Source: Candidatus Micrarchaeum sp.
GTDB taxonomy: Archaea; SpSt-1190; DYHY01
Reading direction: 5' to 3'
NCBI GenBank assembly: GCA_020723935.1
Contig: DYHY01000016.1
Span: forward strand, 1 to 25,260
DNA length: 25,260 bases
Below are positions 22,949-25,260 of this stretch, piece after piece. The notes below the pieces were generated by a model, which was not told the DNA's origin, ran no database searches, and saw only the letters and a list, made by a program, of their open reading frames with translations. A program made the position numbers and the translations under genes. Position 1 is the first letter of the stretch; each line of letters starts with the position of its first letter.

Positions 22949-23025
22949 CCGGACTTCCCCGCCCACGGGCTCGCCGGCCCAAGGCAAGGCGCGCGTACTA
23001 ATTTTGCCCCATTCCCGACCGAGCG

Positions 23026-24321
23026 CTATTTCCTGAGCTCAATCCCGAGCTCCCTGTACGCCGCGCGGATCTCGTCGCGCTGGTCGCACGTCGCGGCGTC
23101 CCAGAAGCCCACCGACTTGTCTGGGGTGTGGAGCGAGAATTCGGCCGGCCGCCCCGTCCTGAGGTCGTAGGCGGAGAATGGGCCGGCGCCCTTGAGCTTC
23201 TCCACCGCGTCCTTGAGTATCCCCTGCTCCGGAGCCACCAGGCCCACCGATTTCCCCGTCGCCTCAATTTTCACGAAATAAGGGACCTTGTGCTGCGCGT
23301 CGAAGACCAAGGCGTAGGACTCGTCCTTCCCAACCGAATAGACATATCCGGCGGTCCTTGTCGGCTTCCCGCCCCTCGGCCCCCCGTCCGTCTCCCCGAG
23401 ATAGGCTATCCCCTCGCGCCTGCCGATGCCCGCCACCTTGCCCTTGGAAACCCTGCCGTCGAACGATTTGAAAGCGCCCGCCGCGGCCGGCCCTTCCATC
23501 TCCCCACCCTTGATGCATTTCACCTCGGCGCGCTCGGCGCACGAGCCGTCACGTAGGAGTTTGACGAGGTACGGATGCGCGAAGACGCTGCTTGCGTCCG
23601 GGGCCCAGATCCCGGTCTCGGTCACGCCCCCAGAATTCCCGGCCATCTCCGAAAGGAGCCTGATGTCCAGATTCACGAGGCTCTCGCCCCTGCAGTATCT
23701 TGCGGCGACCTCGCGCCACGCCCTTTCCGGAGGGACCATATAAGGAAGGAGGACGGGCGCGTTCACCTTCTCCCCTTCCTTGACCTCCCCGCCCTTGCAC
23801 CTCCTTATCGGGTTGGCCCGCCCGCCGTGGCTTATGCCGTAGAAATAGGAAAGCAGCGCCTCCGCGTGCCTGTCGAGGACCTCCATCTTTGAGAGGCTCT
23901 CGTCCATCTTCGCCGTCTGCTCCGCCCTCTCGCCCCCGACGATCACCTGGCTGAGGACCGGCACGCCGACAACGGGGTTGACATAGGGGTTCCTTACCGT
24001 CACGTGGACGAAGCTCCCGATCCCCGGCCCCCCGGCCCCCGCGCGGCGCACGTCCCCGGCAAGTATCACGCCGCCGAATTCGGCGTTCCGGATCCTGGGC
24101 CCCGGATAGGTCGCGAGGATTTCGGAGCCGTGCGCGTCCCGCAGGCCCTTCTTTAGGGAGGCGAGCGTCTCCCCGGTCTCCTGTTTGAACCGCGCGTCGG
24201 GCCTTTCCCGGTGGGGTATTTCGAGGGCCGCGGCGCTCGGAGGAAGGTAGAGCTCGCTCCTCCCGCTCGGGCCGTCCCTCACGATGACGATCGCGACATC
24301 GGATATCGGCGGGACTGACAT
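23026..24321 (-). CDS. hypothetical protein (431 aa), no recognised family
   Basis: I do not recognise this protein. It has 431 residues and is intact, with no signal peptide or membrane segment, so it is probably cytosolic. Predicted mixed alpha/beta; notable segments are SDVAIVIVRDG at the start, FKQETGETLASLKKGLRDAHG (loosely like part of a Nudix box but missing its spacing), a Gly-rich stretch near 85-105, FVHVTVRNPYVNPVVG, and a C-terminal YALVFDAQHKVPYFVKIEATG. The ATG at 24321 (MSVPPISD) is preferred over one at 24348 because a TATA box is centred 30 nt upstream of it, and the earlier ATG overlaps that box. The GT-B-like gene lies just upstream on the same strand but the promoter between them suggests separate transcripts. 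Confidence 0.75.
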   Translation of the reverse strand: MSVPPISDVAIVIVRDGPSGRSELYLPPSAAALEIPHRERPDARFKQETGETLASLKKGLRDAHGSEILATYPGPRIRNAEFGGVILAGDVRRAGAGGPGIGSFVHVTVRNPYVNPVVGVPVLSQVIVGGERAEQTAKMDESLSKMEVLDRHAEALLSYFYGISHGGRANPIRRCKGGEVKEGEKVNAPVLLPYMVPPERAWREVAARYCRGESLVNLDIRLLSEMAGNSGGVTETGIWAPDASSVFAHPYLVKLLRDGSCAERAEVKCIKGGEMEGPAAAGAFKSFDGRVSKGKVAGIGRREGIAYLGETDGGPRGGKPTRTAGYVYSVGKDESYALVFDAQHKVPYFVKIEATGKSVGLVAPEQGILKDAVEKLKGAGPFSAYDLRTGRPAEFSLHTPDKSVGFWDAATCDQRDEIRAAYRELGIELRK

Positions 24322-24346
24322 ATGCTTCCTGCAAGAGGGCGGCCGC

Positions 24347-24354
24347 ATTATAAC
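24347..24354 (-). promoter_or_regulatory. TATA box of the 431-aa hypothetical gene
   Basis: GTTATAAT on the minus strand is centred about 30 nt upstream of the ATG at 24321, which decides the start. Confidence 0.65.
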
Positions 24355-24369
24355 ATTTGCCAGTGGTGG

Positions 24370-25260
24370 TTATAACCCGGCAAGGAGTTTGGTGTAGATG
24401 CTCTCCGCCCGCTCCTTCCCAGCTAGCGGTATCCCCGCGACCAGCGCCGCGGCGACGGCCCGCTCGGCGGGGCATCCTTCGTCGATTATCGCATCCCAGC
24501 TGCGCCTGACCGCCGCTATCCTCCTGTTGTCGTTGCAGGTGAAGGCGGCGAAGTCGTCAGGCGTCCTCGCCTCATAGGCTCCCTGCTTGACGTAATGGCT
24601 GCGCAGGGGACCTTCCTGCGGGCCCTCGTTCCTGCCGAAGATTGCGACGGCCTTCTCGCCCGGGATGTTCATGTTCTGCCCCAGCTTCGCGCGCGGCCTC
24701 TCGCCGCTCTTCGTCCCGAGGAGGCCGGAGTTAGCGAGACGGATGTTTACCTCTCCTATGGCCTCGACCCGGTTCTTGGACCTGAACGAATAGACCTCTG
24801 TTTCCGGGAACGAGCTCCTTGCCGCGGCCTCAATTCCCTCGGGAAGCGGGCCGGCGAGGACGATCTCTAGGTCAGGCCTCGCCTCGTGTATGAGCCTGAT
24901 GGCCTCAAGCATGTAGGGGCCGTTCGTCCCGCTCCCGCCCATGACGAACGTCACGTTCTTCTCCGCCTGGGGATCCTTCATCTTCGCCGCAGCCAGTATT
25001 GCCGGGTGGTTCGGATAGCCGGTCGCCCACGTCTTGCTCCCTATCCTCGCGAACCCCTCCTTCTCCTCGCCATCCGGGACGAGTATGACGCCGCCGTCCA
25101 TCTCCCTTGGCACCCAGAAGAACCTCGTCGGCGGCTCGCCCAGAATCCTCGCGCTCCCCTCCCTAGAAAGGTTGTCTGCGACGAGGTTGACGACCTCTAC
25201 CTGCCTTCCCGCGGCCTTGGCTTCCAGGCCGAGGAGCGCCCCCGAGGGATGCACGCCGAC
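24370..25260 (-). CDS. GT-B-fold glycosyltransferase-like protein (5' end beyond the window)
   Basis: The frame is open to the window edge, so the N-terminus is missing; a GTG at 25252-25254 is possible but unlikely to be the start, since HPSGALLGLEAKAAGRQVEVVNLV looks like the first strand-loop-helix of a Rossmann domain already in progress. A second Rossmann unit begins with NVTFVMGGSGTNGPYMLEAIRLI and continues EIVLAGPLPEG, the layout of MurG/GT28-like nucleotide-sugar transferases. The C-terminal part (about the last 100 residues) is helical and contains TCNDNRRIAAVRRSWDAI. At least 296 codons are present. Sugar and acceptor are unknown; the family assignment rests on fold-like patterns only. 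Confidence 0.55.
   Translation of the reverse strand, partial: VGVHPSGALLGLEAKAAGRQVEVVNLVADNLSREGSARILGEPPTRFFWVPREMDGGVILVPDGEEKEGFARIGSKTWATGYPNHPAILAAAKMKDPQAEKNVTFVMGGSGTNGPYMLEAIRLIHEARPDLEIVLAGPLPEGIEAAARSSFPETEVYSFRSKNRVEAIGEVNIRLANSGLLGTKSGERPRAKLGQNMNIPGEKAVAIFGRNEGPQEGPLRSHYVKQGAYEARTPDDFAAFTCNDNRRIAAVRRSWDAIIDEGCPAERAVAAALVAGIPLAGKERAESIYTKLLAGL

Noticed and set aside
22979-22995. Second copy of the tRNA-Asn 3' end as an attachment site
   Set aside because: Only about nine bases match the tRNA end in a GC-rich spacer; too short to separate from chance.
24100-24200. Nudix box in the 431-residue protein
   Set aside because: The GET...LRDAHG segment lacks the required Gly/Glu spacing and the R-E-x-x-E-E core.

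Overview
The window comes from a GC-rich archaeon. It encodes MCM, an RPA-type OB-fold protein, aIF2-beta, aIF1A, a RIO1-type kinase, a two-KH-domain ribosome-assembly protein, an NMD3-like zinc protein, both subunits of topoisomerase VI, endonuclease Q and an archaeal form III RuBisCO. Promoters are archaeal TATA boxes. The gene set does not fix the phylum; a euryarchaeal or DPANN-type uncultivated lineage is my inference. The window opens inside a 12-bp tandem repeat, which may mark a contig edge.

Layout. 1-4970: tail of a repeat-bearing gene, dnaJ, a small Cys-rich protein, a DUF167 protein, a B12-binding radical SAM gene broken by one missing base, and a polytopic membrane (GT-C-like) gene broken by one extra G. 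4971-15432: an intact information-processing block: MCM, RPA-like protein, aIF2-beta, DUF424, NMD3-like, aIF1A, RIO1, KH protein, topo VI-B and topo VI-A, interrupted only by one opposite-strand cell-surface protein (8554-9924). 15507-20948: an eroded accessory stretch with a second GT-C-like gene split by an in-frame TAG, a shattered M20 peptidase gene, intact EndoQ and Lrp/AsnC genes, a broken GNAT-like gene and the tail of another M20 gene. 20955-25260: form III RuBisCO, a broken small gene, tRNA-Asn, an unrecognised 431-residue protein and a GT-B-like gene running off the window.

How it works together. The central block couples replication/topology (MCM, RPA, topo VI) with translation initiation and small-subunit maturation (aIF1A, aIF2-beta, RIO1, KH/Dim2), an arrangement familiar in archaea. 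EndoQ adds repair of deaminated bases. RuBisCO would act in AMP/nucleoside salvage, but its partner enzymes are not here.

Most notable signals: (1) downstream of aIF2-beta lie two further decayed copies of its last codons, at 50-53-nt spacing, with differences almost only at third codon positions; (2) nearly every promoter has its TATA centre about 28-32 nt before the start codon, so most genes look leaderless, and tRNA-Asn shows the same spacing to its first base; (3) one TATA element lies exactly midway between two divergent start codons; (4) about eight lesions, mostly one-base changes in G runs, fall in accessory genes while the informational genes are clean.
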